This document shows positions 17,201 through 24,383 of a stretch of DNA of 64,000 bases, one piece after another. Origin of the DNA: Glycomyces niveus. Its GTDB lineage: Bacteria > Actinomycetota > Actinomycetes > Mycobacteriales > Micromonosporaceae. Every line of letters starts with the position of its first letter. Position 1 is the stretch's first letter. The notes beneath the pieces are model-generated. The model saw only the letters and a program-made list of their open reading frames with translations. It did not search any database and was not told the origin of the DNA. The stretch lies in assembly GCF_017592475.1 (NCBI RefSeq), contig NZ_JAGFNP010000001.1, forward strand, positions 361,546 to 425,545, read 5' to 3'. The translations under genes were made by a program, and so were the position numbers.

Positions 17201-19160
17201 CGATCCGCTCGAGCGTCTCGGCCAGCGCCGGGGCGACCGCGTCGGGGTCGCCGGCCTGGTGCACGAAGACCACCAGCCGGGGCTCGCCGGCGAGGCCGCC
17301 GTCCTGTTCCAGTGCGAGTCGGCGGCGAAGCTCCTGGTCGAGGAGGGCGCTGTGGCGGTGCATGTCCTGCGGGTCCGCGAGCACCGCATGGCGGGCGTTG
17401 TGCGGCAGCGAGGCCGCGTCGGCGAGGGCGTCGGACCCGATCTCGGCGGTGACGAACTGGAGTTCGGCGGGCGAGTGCCGCGTGGCGAGGTCGAAGGCGA
17501 TCTTGCGCAGCAGCGCGTCGGTTCCCGCACCGCCGCACCACACATGCCCGCGGATGTCGAGGTGAAACGGTTCGCCCTCGGGCGTCGTCCCGATCGCCGC
17601 GGTGAGGGGTGCGGTCCAGGCGGGGTCTGCGGCGGTGAAGAGGTCTTCCAGCGGACGGAACCGCGGTGGGCGGGAGGTCGCTTCGGTGTCGACCGCGATC
17701 TGGATCTCGCGGCGGTCGTCTGCGATGAGCGTGGCCTGGCCGACCGGGGTGCGGGTGAGGGCGGGCGAGCCGGGGTGGACCGCGAAGCGGGAGTCGACGG
17801 TGTCCCACCGCTGCTCGTGCGCTTCGTTGCCGCTCAGTCGGATGCGCGTGACGTCGTGGTCTGCCAGTGCGTGGAAGACCGGTTCGTCAGGTTCGGTCTC
17901 CGCGGTGGCGATGAGGTGCACGCCGATCTTGCGGCCGAGTCGGAGCAGCGCTTCCAGCTGCTCCAGGTAGGAGTGGGTTCGTCGGGTCTTCTTGAAGTCG
18001 GCGACGAGGACGAGTTGCGGTCCGCTCCATGCGCCCTGGTCGTTCGCCCGCCGTTCGAGTTCGGCGAGGATCCGGTCCTCGACGCCGTACGCCTCGCCGA
18101 CGTCGAGGACGACCACGCCGTCGTCCGTGTGCAGTTCCGACAGCCCGCGCAGGACCGTCCGGAGCGCGGTCGTCTTGCCGCAGCCGGGTGCTCCGATGAT
18201 CAGCAGGTGCGAGCGCCGGGTGAAGTCGATCGTCGCGGTGGCGGGGAGGCTCGGCGGTTCGACGCGGTCGGGCCGCGGGTCGTAGGTCGCGCCGGTCGTG
18301 GCCTGCCCGATCGCGACGCCGGCGCCTGGTGTGGTGTCCTTCGCGCGCATCCGCTCGACGGTGAGCCCGTCGGGTGGGCTCCACAGTGAGCGGACCGGAT
18401 GGCGGTAGTTCGCGAACGTGTAAGCGAACCGGAGGAGGTGCTCGGGTGTGTATGCGGCCCTGCGGAACCGCCGGTCGCCGAGGCGTGCGCCGCGTCGGTC
18501 CAGTGTGATGCGGAGGCAGCGGAGGGTGTCCAGGCCGGCCGGGTCGGTCGCCGACAGCAGCAGGTGTGCGCCGATCCGTTCGCCGGTGCGGGCGATTTCG
18601 TCGAGGACGCCCGCGAATTCGGGCCGTGCGGTGAGGACCCGGTCGACGTCGTCGATCAAGAGCACCAGGGCGGGTTCCTCGGCCAGGGCGGCGTCGGTCA
18701 GTTGCCGCCGGCGCCACAGCTCGTCGTCGACCGCCCGCGGGAACGGGCTCGGCTGCGGGGACGGTTCGGCGAGCCTCGCAACGACCGTGGCGACGTGTGG
18801 GAGGTCCGCTCCGGGGACCTGGTCGTCGAGGGCGGCGATCGCGAACTGGACGCGGTCCGGCGAGTACCGATCAGCGAGTCCTATGAGGACGGTTCGCAGG
18901 ATCGCGGTCTTGCCGAGGCCGGGTGCGCCGACGCACAGGATGTGGGGGCCGTGCCCAGGACCGGCCTTGAACTCCAGTTCGGTACCCGCGCCGATGCCGG
19001 CCCGGAGGAACGCCTCGTGCTGCCGCGCGGGCCAGCGCACGTTCCAGTCCAGCGGTTCCCTGCCGGGGCCGTACCCGGGCTCCGGTATCGCGCGGGGGTA
19101 GTCCCAGGCGGGGACGGCAGCGTTGATGAAGGGTTCGCGACGTTCGCGGCGTTTGAGCAC
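14295..19160 (-). CDS. Giant soluble EccC/FtsK-like protein with six ATPase domains
   Basis: A 1621-residue chain of six RecA-like FtsK/SpoIIIE modules. P-loops: domain 1 GAPGLGKTA (78-86), 2 GAPGCGKTT (323-331), 3 degenerate GGAGTDALL (543-551), 4 GPEGSGRST with Arg for Lys (820-828), 5 degenerate IGSDRQEVL (1070-1078), 6 GEPKSGKSN (1381-1389). Walker B acids are visible in domains 1, 4, 5 and 6. Domains 5 and 6 closely match EccC ATPase 1 and 2 (PHVSAVITNLADEIELVDRM; NVPKNRPGRGLS), and domain 4 resembles ATPase 3, so the order is permuted. There are no N-terminal membrane helices and no EccB/D/E, mycosin or WXG100 neighbours. GTG start with TACCGT 6 nt upstream, suggesting a leaderless mRNA. 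Confidence 0.85.
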   Translation of the reverse strand: MLKRRERREPFINAAVPAWDYPRAIPEPGYGPGREPLDWNVRWPARQHEAFLRAGIGAGTELEFKAGPGHGPHILCVGAPGLGKTAILRTVLIGLADRYSPDRVQFAIAALDDQVPGADLPHVATVVARLAEPSPQPSPFPRAVDDELWRRRQLTDAALAEEPALVLLIDDVDRVLTARPEFAGVLDEIARTGERIGAHLLLSATDPAGLDTLRCLRITLDRRGARLGDRRFRRAAYTPEHLLRFAYTFANYRHPVRSLWSPPDGLTVERMRAKDTTPGAGVAIGQATTGATYDPRPDRVEPPSLPATATIDFTRRSHLLIIGAPGCGKTTALRTVLRGLSELHTDDGVVVLDVGEAYGVEDRILAELERRANDQGAWSGPQLVLVADFKKTRRTHSYLEQLEALLRLGRKIGVHLIATAETEPDEPVFHALADHDVTRIRLSGNEAHEQRWDTVDSRFAVHPGSPALTRTPVGQATLIADDRREIQIAVDTEATSRPPRFRPLEDLFTAADPAWTAPLTAAIGTTPEGEPFHLDIRGHVWCGGAGTDALLRKIAFDLATRHSPAELQFVTAEIGSDALADAASLPHNARHAVLADPQDMHRHSALLDQELRRRLALEQDGGLAGEPRLVVFVHQAGDPDAVAPALAETLERIAAIGGRLRVWLVLAETSRPGWEHRGVHRLAFNRVSLGHSRPVDVEKRLRGTDIDVMLWYDGRRHLFKSTDAVRVGHEDDVFLFHHCDATPEEIHNAHSRWEGAPPAPPLGRTDGLLTYSDMLRVGMVFPKRDSPVPLGVIEPDPAGSDRRRPFGLDFDERPHFVVAGPEGSGRSTVLRTVLSSIATRYTPERAAVVLLHDDDLAGAIPDEYVLARSSGFATPEQLIDVLRSLRRRIEHPGPDDQRVFIVMDDYERFDTEHQPLLALRDIVPHAAAIRLHLVLSGGPGILGRKDVFSLQAPQLVIRDAPVPGSTLGSLPPLTGVGRGVFSPGEVQLRLPWNGLVAPDPPPDQPAPRPVGLAELLRFQPEEFRPDLDWWDKSEQEYLRAAIGFTTDGERLLLDLKSSERDGMGPHGLLIGSDRQEVLRTVIGSLAGTHTPDEVNLLLVDFNDSGTFAGLDVLPHVSAVITNLADEIELVDRMADALEGELVRRQEVLRAAGNYTNRWEYEKARKAGQAMDPMPTLLIIADEFSEMLVAKPEFINLFLQIGRIGRSIGVHMLLASQRLEEGKLKGMDGFLRYRIALRMSSAEESRTVIGSAAAYKLPPEPGHGYLQVGTQELVRFRTVDQGAEHEPGADVGSALRALAARAAGKGRPAYRMWLPPLAEPPTLDQLMPWLKAHPDRGLSPTGFAPEGRLLAAVGEEDRPFEHRRVACLVDLSGDQGSVAIAGEPKSGKSNLLCAMIGSMALMYTPRQVQFFCLDFGGGTLRGLEELPHVAGVFGRQEEEGVRRTIQEVDTILDEREAFFTENKIASMGSYRRMKEQGRFADDPYGDVFLVIDNWMTLREDFEPFVDQARAIGNRGLAYGVHVLVTCTRWGDIRMNIRDMFGLKLELKLSDDTESEIDRKAAANVPKNRPGRGLSLSKLHFLAAVPRIDGIRDGDDFQPGVEDFITKVKQAWPHPPCPKLRTA

Positions 19161-19267
19161 GCATCGACGGTACGGGGGCGCCGCCACCGATGAATTCCGG
19201 GCGTACGGTCGGTCATTGGTGGCGAGACGGTCCGATGGGAACCGGATCTGTTGAGAGGACCACCGCG

Positions 19268-19396
19268 ATGATCGAGTCGACCCCGCAGCCGCCCGCTGCG
19301 GGACGGGTCGTGCCCGAGGACGGGTTCCGGACGTTCCTCCAGGTGCTGGTGAACACCGCGATCGCCAATGTGACGACCAGTTTCCTGTGGTTCGCG
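19268..19396 (+). pseudogene. N-terminal stump of an MFS transporter
   Basis: From ATG the frame encodes a short hydrophilic lead and then FLQVLVNTAIANVTTSFLWF, the first transmembrane helix of an MFS permease family that begins in just this way. Similarity ends abruptly after the Phe at about 19395, where the sequence turns into mobile-element-like DNA. The other eleven helices are missing, so this is a truncated, inactive gene. A GAGAGGACC stretch gives a weak ribosome-binding site. Confidence 0.5.
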
Positions 19397-19531
19397 TCGG
19401 AGAGAGCAAGGTGGTCATGGCCAGGTGCCCGGCACTCCGGCCGTGTTCGAGGAGTCCGACGAAGCGGGCGTTTGAGCCGAGCTAATCGAACCCGCTGTCG
19501 GCGCTGTGTGGACGCAAGGAGCACCAGAAAA

Positions 19532-19584
19532 CGTGACGCCTGTGACCGGCTACTGCTGGTCACAGGCGATCGTAAACGGTCACA
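19532..19584. repeat. Phased TCACA array and inverted repeat, copy B
   Basis: GCCTGTGACC and GGTCACAGGC form a perfect 10-bp stem around a 10-nt loop. TCACA-type units start at 19560, 19570 (TCGTA, degenerate) and 19580, again one per 10 bp. The stretch is nearly identical to 13054-13105, showing that array and downstream gene moved or were duplicated as a unit. Confidence 0.6.
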
Positions 19585-19609
19585 TGGGCCCCGCGAGGGG
19601 GCCCATGTG
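19581..19609. other. Perfect 12-bp hairpin upstream of HTH remnant copy B
   Basis: CACATGGGCCCC and GGGGCCCATGTG pair perfectly around a GCGAG loop. There is no U-tract, and a GTG start follows 6 nt later, so it could act as a translational block, an mRNA 5' structure or a protein-binding site rather than a terminator. The equivalent hairpin in copy A (about 13104-13124) keeps only the GGCCCC/GGGGCC core. Confidence 0.5.
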
Positions 19610-19614
19610 GGTTT

Positions 19615-19800
19615 GTGGACCCTTCGGTCGCTTCTTACAACTCAAAACACCAGGTCAAAGCCATACTGGCCCGCGTACAGGGCCTGATCTCAGATGTCAC
19701 GGCCCGCGACTGGCGCGAACCGGTACCCCAATTGTCCCAGCTCGCGCTGGCCTGCCGCAACGGCAAGCCCCGATCAATAACCTGTCGGCAATTGGCGTGA
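19615..19800 (+). pseudogene. Decayed small HTH gene, copy B (N-terminal half)
   Basis: A GTG-initiated frame of 61 codons begins VDPSVASYNSKHQVKAILA and continues RVQGLISDVTARDWREPVPQ; the HTH half expected after a Arg-rich linker is absent. The first 65 bases are almost identical to 26533-26600 (copy C). The family appears to be a small DNA-binding protein with an N-terminal SYNxKxQL-type helix. From 19801 to the TetR stop at 19963 I see no gene. Confidence 0.45.
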
Positions 19801-19962
19801 TTTGAGGAGCGGGCGGATCCGGCCGCCCGCCACCTCAGCGGAGAGCTCCTTGCCCTCACGGTCGTAGGCCACCCGGGCCGAAAAACTCGGAGAAGGGTCG
19901 CGTCCGGCCGGTTCGCGGGCGTACACCCGCTGGGCTGGTGAAACGAGTTTGGATTGCAATAC

Positions 19963-20580
19963 CTAAGGTTTGGATCCGAATTTGAGGACGGCCTGAACCT
20001 GTTCGCGGATGTCGGTGAGAACTTCCTGGTCGCTGCGATGCAGGTAGGCGGTGGCAGTCGTGCTGATGTGGATGATCGCAGTGATCACCCGCGCCACCGT
20101 CGCCGCCTCGCCGGTGTCGACGCGTGCATCGCGGGTGAGCAAAGTGGTGATGCCGTCCTCTAGACGGCCGGCGAGGGCGAGTCCCTGTTTCCGATACGGC
20201 TCTGCGGGGTTGCCGAGAACGAGTTCGTGCAGGTAAGTGCGGCCGTTCTCGACGTGCTCGCGTACGCAGGTCACCACTGGGCGAATCAGTGTCAGCACCT
20301 GTTCGATCGGGCTTTGTCCCGCGGCGGCGGCTGCGGCGAGCCCGTCGTCGATGGCGGTGGCGAACTTCTGGTTCTGCACCATGATCAGCAGCTCCGCCTT
20401 TGTCGACGCGTACCGAAACAAGGTCCCGATGGCGATGCCTGCTCGGTCGGCGATCTGTTGCGTCGTGACTCCGCTCACGCCGTGCTCGGCGAAAAGCTCC
20501 TGCGCCGCCGCCATGATGCGCTCGCGTTTCTCCTGCTTGGCGCGTTCTCGGCGCCGCATCGGGATTCCTCTGGCGGGCAT
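19963..20580 (-). CDS. TetR-family transcriptional repressor (first of two)
   Basis: A 205-residue TetR protein. The N-terminal HTH is clear (ERIMAAAQELFAEHGVSGVT then TQQIADRAGIAIGTLFRYAS, about residues 18-60); the ligand-binding region is unrelated in motif terms but matches the second TetR of this locus (SPIEQVLTLIRPVVTCVREH versus DAVMAIISPVVACNRKQ). AAGGAGG 5 nt before the ATG at 20580 fixes the start. It is divergent from the alpha/beta hydrolase operon, with an inverted repeat between them, and probably represses that operon. Confidence 0.9.
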   Translation of the reverse strand: MPARGIPMRRRERAKQEKRERIMAAAQELFAEHGVSGVTTQQIADRAGIAIGTLFRYASTKAELLIMVQNQKFATAIDDGLAAAAAAGQSPIEQVLTLIRPVVTCVREHVENGRTYLHELVLGNPAEPYRKQGLALAGRLEDGITTLLTRDARVDTGEAATVARVITAIIHISTTATAYLHRSDQEVLTDIREQVQAVLKFGSKP

Positions 20581-20617
20581 AGCGGCCTCCTTGACAATGT
20601 TGCTGAGTCGAGTCATA

Positions 20618-20643
20618 CTTGAGCATACTCAGAAAAACTGAGT
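20618..20643. promoter_or_regulatory. Candidate TetR operator between TetR and hydrolase operon
   Basis: ACTCAG-AAAAA-CTGAGT (20627-20643) is a perfect inverted repeat that overlaps a second dyad, TGAG-CATA-CTCA (20620-20631). It lies 25 nt before the hydrolase ATG and 38 nt before the divergent TetR start, the usual place for an autoregulatory TetR site. Confidence 0.5.
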
Positions 20644-20667
20644 GAAGCGAGAGCCCGGGAGAAGGAC

Positions 20668-21519
20668 ATGTCGGAGCCACACACCGCGCTGCGTCACCGA
20701 GGCGCGCCGACGCGGACCATCGCGGTCGCAGGTACCTCGTTCGCCTATCGCGAGCTCGGTCCGCGAACTGGTGTCCCGCTGATCGCTCTGGTCCACCTGG
20801 GAGCGAACCTGGACAACTGGGACCCGCGCATCGTGGACGGCCTCGCCCAGGACCGCCGCGTCATCGCCGTGGACTACCGCGGCGTCGGCGACTCCGGCGG
20901 GCGCGTCCGCGCATCGATGGAGGAGATGGCCGCGGACATGGTGGCCGTCATCAGGGCGCTCGGCCATGAGCGGGTGGATCTGTTCGGTCTATCGATGGGC
21001 GGCATGGTCGCCCAGGCGGTCATCGCGCAGGCGCCGCAGCTGGTCGATCGACTGATCTTGGCCGGTTCCGGACCCGCGGGCGGGCCGGGGCTCACCGACA
21101 TGACCCGCGTGACGATCGCGGGAACGTTGCGCGCCGCGATCATGTTCAAGGATCCGAAGACACTGCTGTTCTTCACCCGCACACCGGCTGGCCGCCAGGC
21201 CGCCCGGGCGTACCTCAAGCGGTTGAAGGAACGCACGAACGGTCGCGACAAGGCGGTCACCGCAGGGGTCTTTCGGGCGCAACTCGCAGCGGTGCACCAG
21301 TGGGGCGCACAAGCACCCGCTGACCTCTCGCGGTTCACCGGTCCGGTGCTCATCGTCCACGGCGACAGCGACCTCTTGGTCCCGCCGGCGAACGCGTCCG
21401 CACTCGCCAGGCACCTGCCGACCGCGACGGTGACGATGTTCCCCGATTCCGGGCACGGCGTCGCCTTCCAGAACCACTACGCGTTCGTCGACGCCGCGCG
21501 GGACTTCCTGCGCCGGTAG
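20668..21519 (+). CDS. Alpha/beta hydrolase (first paralogue)
   Basis: A 283-residue alpha/beta hydrolase. The nucleophile elbow GLSMGGMV (about residues 109-116), the acid HGDSDLLVPP and the catalytic histidine DSGHGVAFQ are all present, as is the oxyanion-region VHLGANLDNWDP in place of the usual HGxP. GAGAAGG precedes the ATG by 4 nt. It opens a four-gene run (hydrolase, reductase, hydrolase, EthD-like). The second hydrolase at 22609 is a clear paralogue, so the pair may act on successive or alternative esters or lactones. Probably controlled by the divergent TetR. Confidence 0.88.
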   Translation: MSEPHTALRHRGAPTRTIAVAGTSFAYRELGPRTGVPLIALVHLGANLDNWDPRIVDGLAQDRRVIAVDYRGVGDSGGRVRASMEEMAADMVAVIRALGHERVDLFGLSMGGMVAQAVIAQAPQLVDRLILAGSGPAGGPGLTDMTRVTIAGTLRAAIMFKDPKTLLFFTRTPAGRQAARAYLKRLKERTNGRDKAVTAGVFRAQLAAVHQWGAQAPADLSRFTGPVLIVHGDSDLLVPPANASALARHLPTATVTMFPDSGHGVAFQNHYAFVDAARDFLRR

Positions 21520-21561
21520 CGACCTCGACAACCAACGACAGCAGTAGGAGTAGGAAACATC

Positions 21562-22557
21562 ATGAAAGCGTTCGTCGTCAGCAAGTACAAGGACCCGCTG
21601 GAGCTCGCGGAGGTGCCCGAGCCGGTTGTGGGTGAGCGCGATGTGCTCGTTCAGGTGGGGGCCGCCGGTCTGAACCCGCTCGACGAGAAGATCCGGATCG
21701 GTGAGCTCAAGACGATCCTGCCGTATCAGCTGCCGCTCGTCCTGGGCAATGACGTTGCCGGCACCGTCATCGGCGTCGGTTCGAAGGTCCGCGGGTTCGA
21801 CCTCGGCGATCAGGTGTACGCCCGGCCCGACAAGGACCGGATCGGGACGTTCGCCGAGCGCATCGCCGTTGCCGAGGACGATCTGGCCCTGACGCCGCGA
21901 TCGGTCACCATGGAGGAAGCCGGTTCGCTGCCGCTGGTCGCTTTGACCGCATGGCAGGCCCTGGTTGAGAAGGGCAACCTGCGGGCCGGGCAGCAGGTCC
22001 TCGTCCACGCCGGTGCCGGCGGGGTCGGGTCGATCGCGATCCAGCTCGCGAAGCACTTGGGCGCCCAGGTCGCGACGACGGCCAGTGCCGCCAACGCGGA
22101 CTTCGTGCGTGAGCTCGGTGCCGATATCGTGATCGATTACCGCGCCCAGGATTTCGAGGAGCTGCTGGGCGGGTATGACCTGGTGCTGGACAGTCTCGGC
22201 GGGGAGAACCTCGAGAAGTCCCTGCGCGTGCTGCGCCCCGGGGGCAAGGCGATCAGCATCGCGGGTCCTCCGGATGCGGCCACCGCGCGTGAGCTCGGTG
22301 CTAACCCGGTGGTGCGTCTGGCGGTCACTGCTATGAGCGCCGGGATCCGCCGCAGGGCCAAGAAGCTCGGCGTGACCTACGAGTTCCTGTTCATGCGTGC
22401 CAGCGGCGCACAGCTCAGCGAGATCACCGCCCTCATCGACAGCGGCGCGATCCGCCCGATCGTCGGCAAGACCGCCTCCTTCGACCGGCTTCCCGAGGCC
22501 CTCGAAGCGCTCGAGCGGGGCGGCATCCGAGGCAAGGCCGTCATCACTAAAGCCTGA
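21562..22557 (+). CDS. NADP-dependent medium-chain reductase, quinone oxidoreductase type
   Basis: A 331-residue zinc-free MDR protein. The substrate-domain motif AAGLNPLDEKIRIGEL, the catalytic-domain GNDVAGTVIGVG and the nucleotide-binding VLVHAGAGGVGSIAIQLAK (about residues 150-168) are characteristic of NADPH:quinone/enoyl reductases; the catalytic-zinc ligands of alcohol dehydrogenases are missing. It sits between the two paralogous hydrolases with 42 and 51 bp gaps, so it is probably co-transcribed. AGGAGTAGGAAAC precedes the ATG. It likely reduces an unsaturated carbonyl in a degradative route. Confidence 0.88.
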   Translation: MKAFVVSKYKDPLELAEVPEPVVGERDVLVQVGAAGLNPLDEKIRIGELKTILPYQLPLVLGNDVAGTVIGVGSKVRGFDLGDQVYARPDKDRIGTFAERIAVAEDDLALTPRSVTMEEAGSLPLVALTAWQALVEKGNLRAGQQVLVHAGAGGVGSIAIQLAKHLGAQVATTASAANADFVRELGADIVIDYRAQDFEELLGGYDLVLDSLGGENLEKSLRVLRPGGKAISIAGPPDAATARELGANPVVRLAVTAMSAGIRRRAKKLGVTYEFLFMRASGAQLSEITALIDSGAIRPIVGKTASFDRLPEALEALERGGIRGKAVITKA

Positions 22558-22608
22558 CCTGCCCAAACAACCATCACTAGCATCAGCCTTACACGGAGGA
22601 GCACCATC

Positions 22609-23478
22609 ATGAACACGAACAGCAGCCAAAACGAAGCGGTCATCACGTCCTATGTCGAGGCGCCCACGCGCACCGTCACCGCGAACGGCGTCAACTTCGT
22701 CTACCGCGAGCTGGGGCCGAAGGGCGGGATCCCGGTCGTCTTCTTCGTCCACCTCGCCGCGACGCTCGACTACTGGGACCCGCAGATCGTTGACGCGATC
22801 GCGAAGGACCGTCACGTGATCGCCTTCGACCAGCGCGGCGTCGGCGCCTCCACCGGCGAGGTGCCCGACACCATCGAGGCGATGGCCGCGGACGCCTACG
22901 CGTTCATCACTGCGCTCGGCTTCGACAAGATCGACGTCTTCTCCTTCTCACTCGGCGGCATGATCGCCCAGGCGCTCATCGCCGAGCACCCGGACCTGGT
23001 CCGCAGACTCGTCCTCACCGGCACTGGGCCGAAGGGCGGCAAGGACATCGACAAGGTCGCCGGGATGACCTACCGCGACATTCTGAAGGCGACGCTGACG
23101 CGCTCGGATCCGCGGGAGTTCCTGTTCTTCAACCGCGACGCCACCGGCAAGAGGGCCGCGAAAGCGTACGTCCAGCGGACGACCGGCGCCCGCACCGAGG
23201 GCCGCGACGCGCCGATGCCGCTGAAGGGCTTCCGGACGCAGCTCAAGGCCATCAAGAAGTACGGCCGCGGCACGCCGCACGACCTGTCGAAGCTCACCCA
23301 GCCGACATTGATCGCCAACGGCGACAACGACCGCATGGTGCCGTCGGTCCTGTCCGAGGACATGCACCGGCGCATCAAGGGCTCCGAGCTGGTCATCTAC
23401 CCGAACTCCGGCCACGGCGGGATCTTCCAGTACCACGAGGACTTCGCGCCCGTCGCCGCCGAGTTCCTGAACCGATGA
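22609..23478 (+). CDS. Alpha/beta hydrolase (second paralogue)
   Basis: A 289-residue hydrolase parallel to the 20668 gene: FFVHLAATLDYWDP corresponds to its VHLGANLDNWDP, the nucleophile is in SFSLGGMIAQ, the acid in NGDNDRMVP, and histidine in NSGHGGIFQ. The presence of both genes in one operon, each with its own GGAGG-like site, looks like duplication followed by specialisation. The ATG of a longer version of the next gene overlaps its stop (ATGA). Confidence 0.88.
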   Translation: MNTNSSQNEAVITSYVEAPTRTVTANGVNFVYRELGPKGGIPVVFFVHLAATLDYWDPQIVDAIAKDRHVIAFDQRGVGASTGEVPDTIEAMAADAYAFITALGFDKIDVFSFSLGGMIAQALIAEHPDLVRRLVLTGTGPKGGKDIDKVAGMTYRDILKATLTRSDPREFLFFNRDATGKRAAKAYVQRTTGARTEGRDAPMPLKGFRTQLKAIKKYGRGTPHDLSKLTQPTLIANGDNDRMVPSVLSEDMHRRIKGSELVIYPNSGHGGIFQYHEDFAPVAAEFLNR

Positions 23479-23510
23479 ACGGCACCCGAACCGACCGAGG
23501 AGGATCGGCG

Positions 23511-24305
23511 ATGACAACGGCACCAGCCTTCGTCAAGAAGCCCTTCGCGTCATCGATCCTGCTGTGGGTGCGCGACGACCAGCCGCGGCAGCAGGGGATG
23601 GACCGCTGGAAGGGCCCGCACTCCGAGATCATCAGCGCCACACCGGGACTCGAGGAGTACCGCCAGATCCACCTGGCCGAGGACAACCCCGGCCTGTGGC
23701 CCGAGGTCGACGGTGTCGAAACCGCCATCCCCACCGATCGCAAGATCGACGGGGTCGCCGAGGTCACCTTCAAGTCCGTGCTCTCGCCCTTGCTGGGCCG
23801 GAAACAGACCAAGCTCGCCTATCTCGACGAGGTGAACCTGTTCCGCCGCACCCTGCTCTACGCAGGGCCGCCGTACTCGGCGCGCTGGTACGACGTCGCG
23901 GGGCCCGGCGAGCGGGCGGGAGCCCGTGCCCTGATCTACGTCAGCAAGCGGGAGGAGGTCGGCACCGGTGTGTTCCGGAAGATCCTCACCGACCGCCTCG
24001 CCCCCGCACTCGCGGCCACGGGCGAGCTGAAAGAGCTGCGGACCCAGGTGTTCATGCCCTGGCGCCGGGGCCTGTGGAACACGCCGAACGTGGCGCACGA
24101 CAACCCGGCCGACCGGCAATTCCACGCCTCAGTGATGCTCGGCTTCACCGATGCCGACGCGCGCAGCGCGTTCTTCGTCGACGCCGCCGTCGCGAAGCTG
24201 TCGTCCAAACTTCCCGCCTTCGCCTCCGCCGTCCACGCCTACGAAGTCGAGGCGGCCCTCACCTATGTGAAGGGCGGGCGGATGCTTCCGAACTACCAGG
24301 AATGA
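23511..24305 (+). CDS. EthD-like dimeric alpha/beta-barrel protein
   Basis: A 264-residue protein with two ferredoxin-like repeats suggested by internal similarity of layout. The start of each half carries motifs like KGPHSEIISATPGLEEYRQ, which resembles the H..P.....PG...Y region of EthD/dimeric alpha-beta barrel proteins. Those small proteins often accompany ether- and polyketide-degrading enzymes without a defined reaction. GGAGGA 6-7 nt before the ATG at 23511 decides the start over an ATG at 23475 that overlaps the previous stop. Last gene of the hydrolase operon; a strong hairpin follows. Confidence 0.6.
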   Translation: MTTAPAFVKKPFASSILLWVRDDQPRQQGMDRWKGPHSEIISATPGLEEYRQIHLAEDNPGLWPEVDGVETAIPTDRKIDGVAEVTFKSVLSPLLGRKQTKLAYLDEVNLFRRTLLYAGPPYSARWYDVAGPGERAGARALIYVSKREEVGTGVFRKILTDRLAPALAATGELKELRTQVFMPWRRGLWNTPNVAHDNPADRQFHASVMLGFTDADARSAFFVDAAVAKLSSKLPAFASAVHAYEVEAALTYVKGGRMLPNYQE

Positions 24306-24341
24306 CCGGCCACGATCGTCGGCGACGGTCACGAGAGCGAA

Positions 24342-24370
24342 CAGCGGCGGACGCGAGGCGTCCGCCGCTG
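24342..24370. terminator. Bidirectional terminator-like hairpin
   Basis: CAGCGGCGGACGC and GCGTCCGCCGCTG pair perfectly around a GAG loop, between the convergent EthD-like gene (stop 24305) and SDR gene (stop 24384). No long U-tract, as is common in high-GC actinomycetes. Confidence 0.65.
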
Positions 24371-24383
24371 TCGTCGTCACCGC

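Noticed and set aside
14295..19160. Type VII secretion (ESX) locus
   Set aside because: Only an EccC-like ATPase is present; no EccB, EccD, EccE, mycosin or WXG100 genes and no membrane helices.
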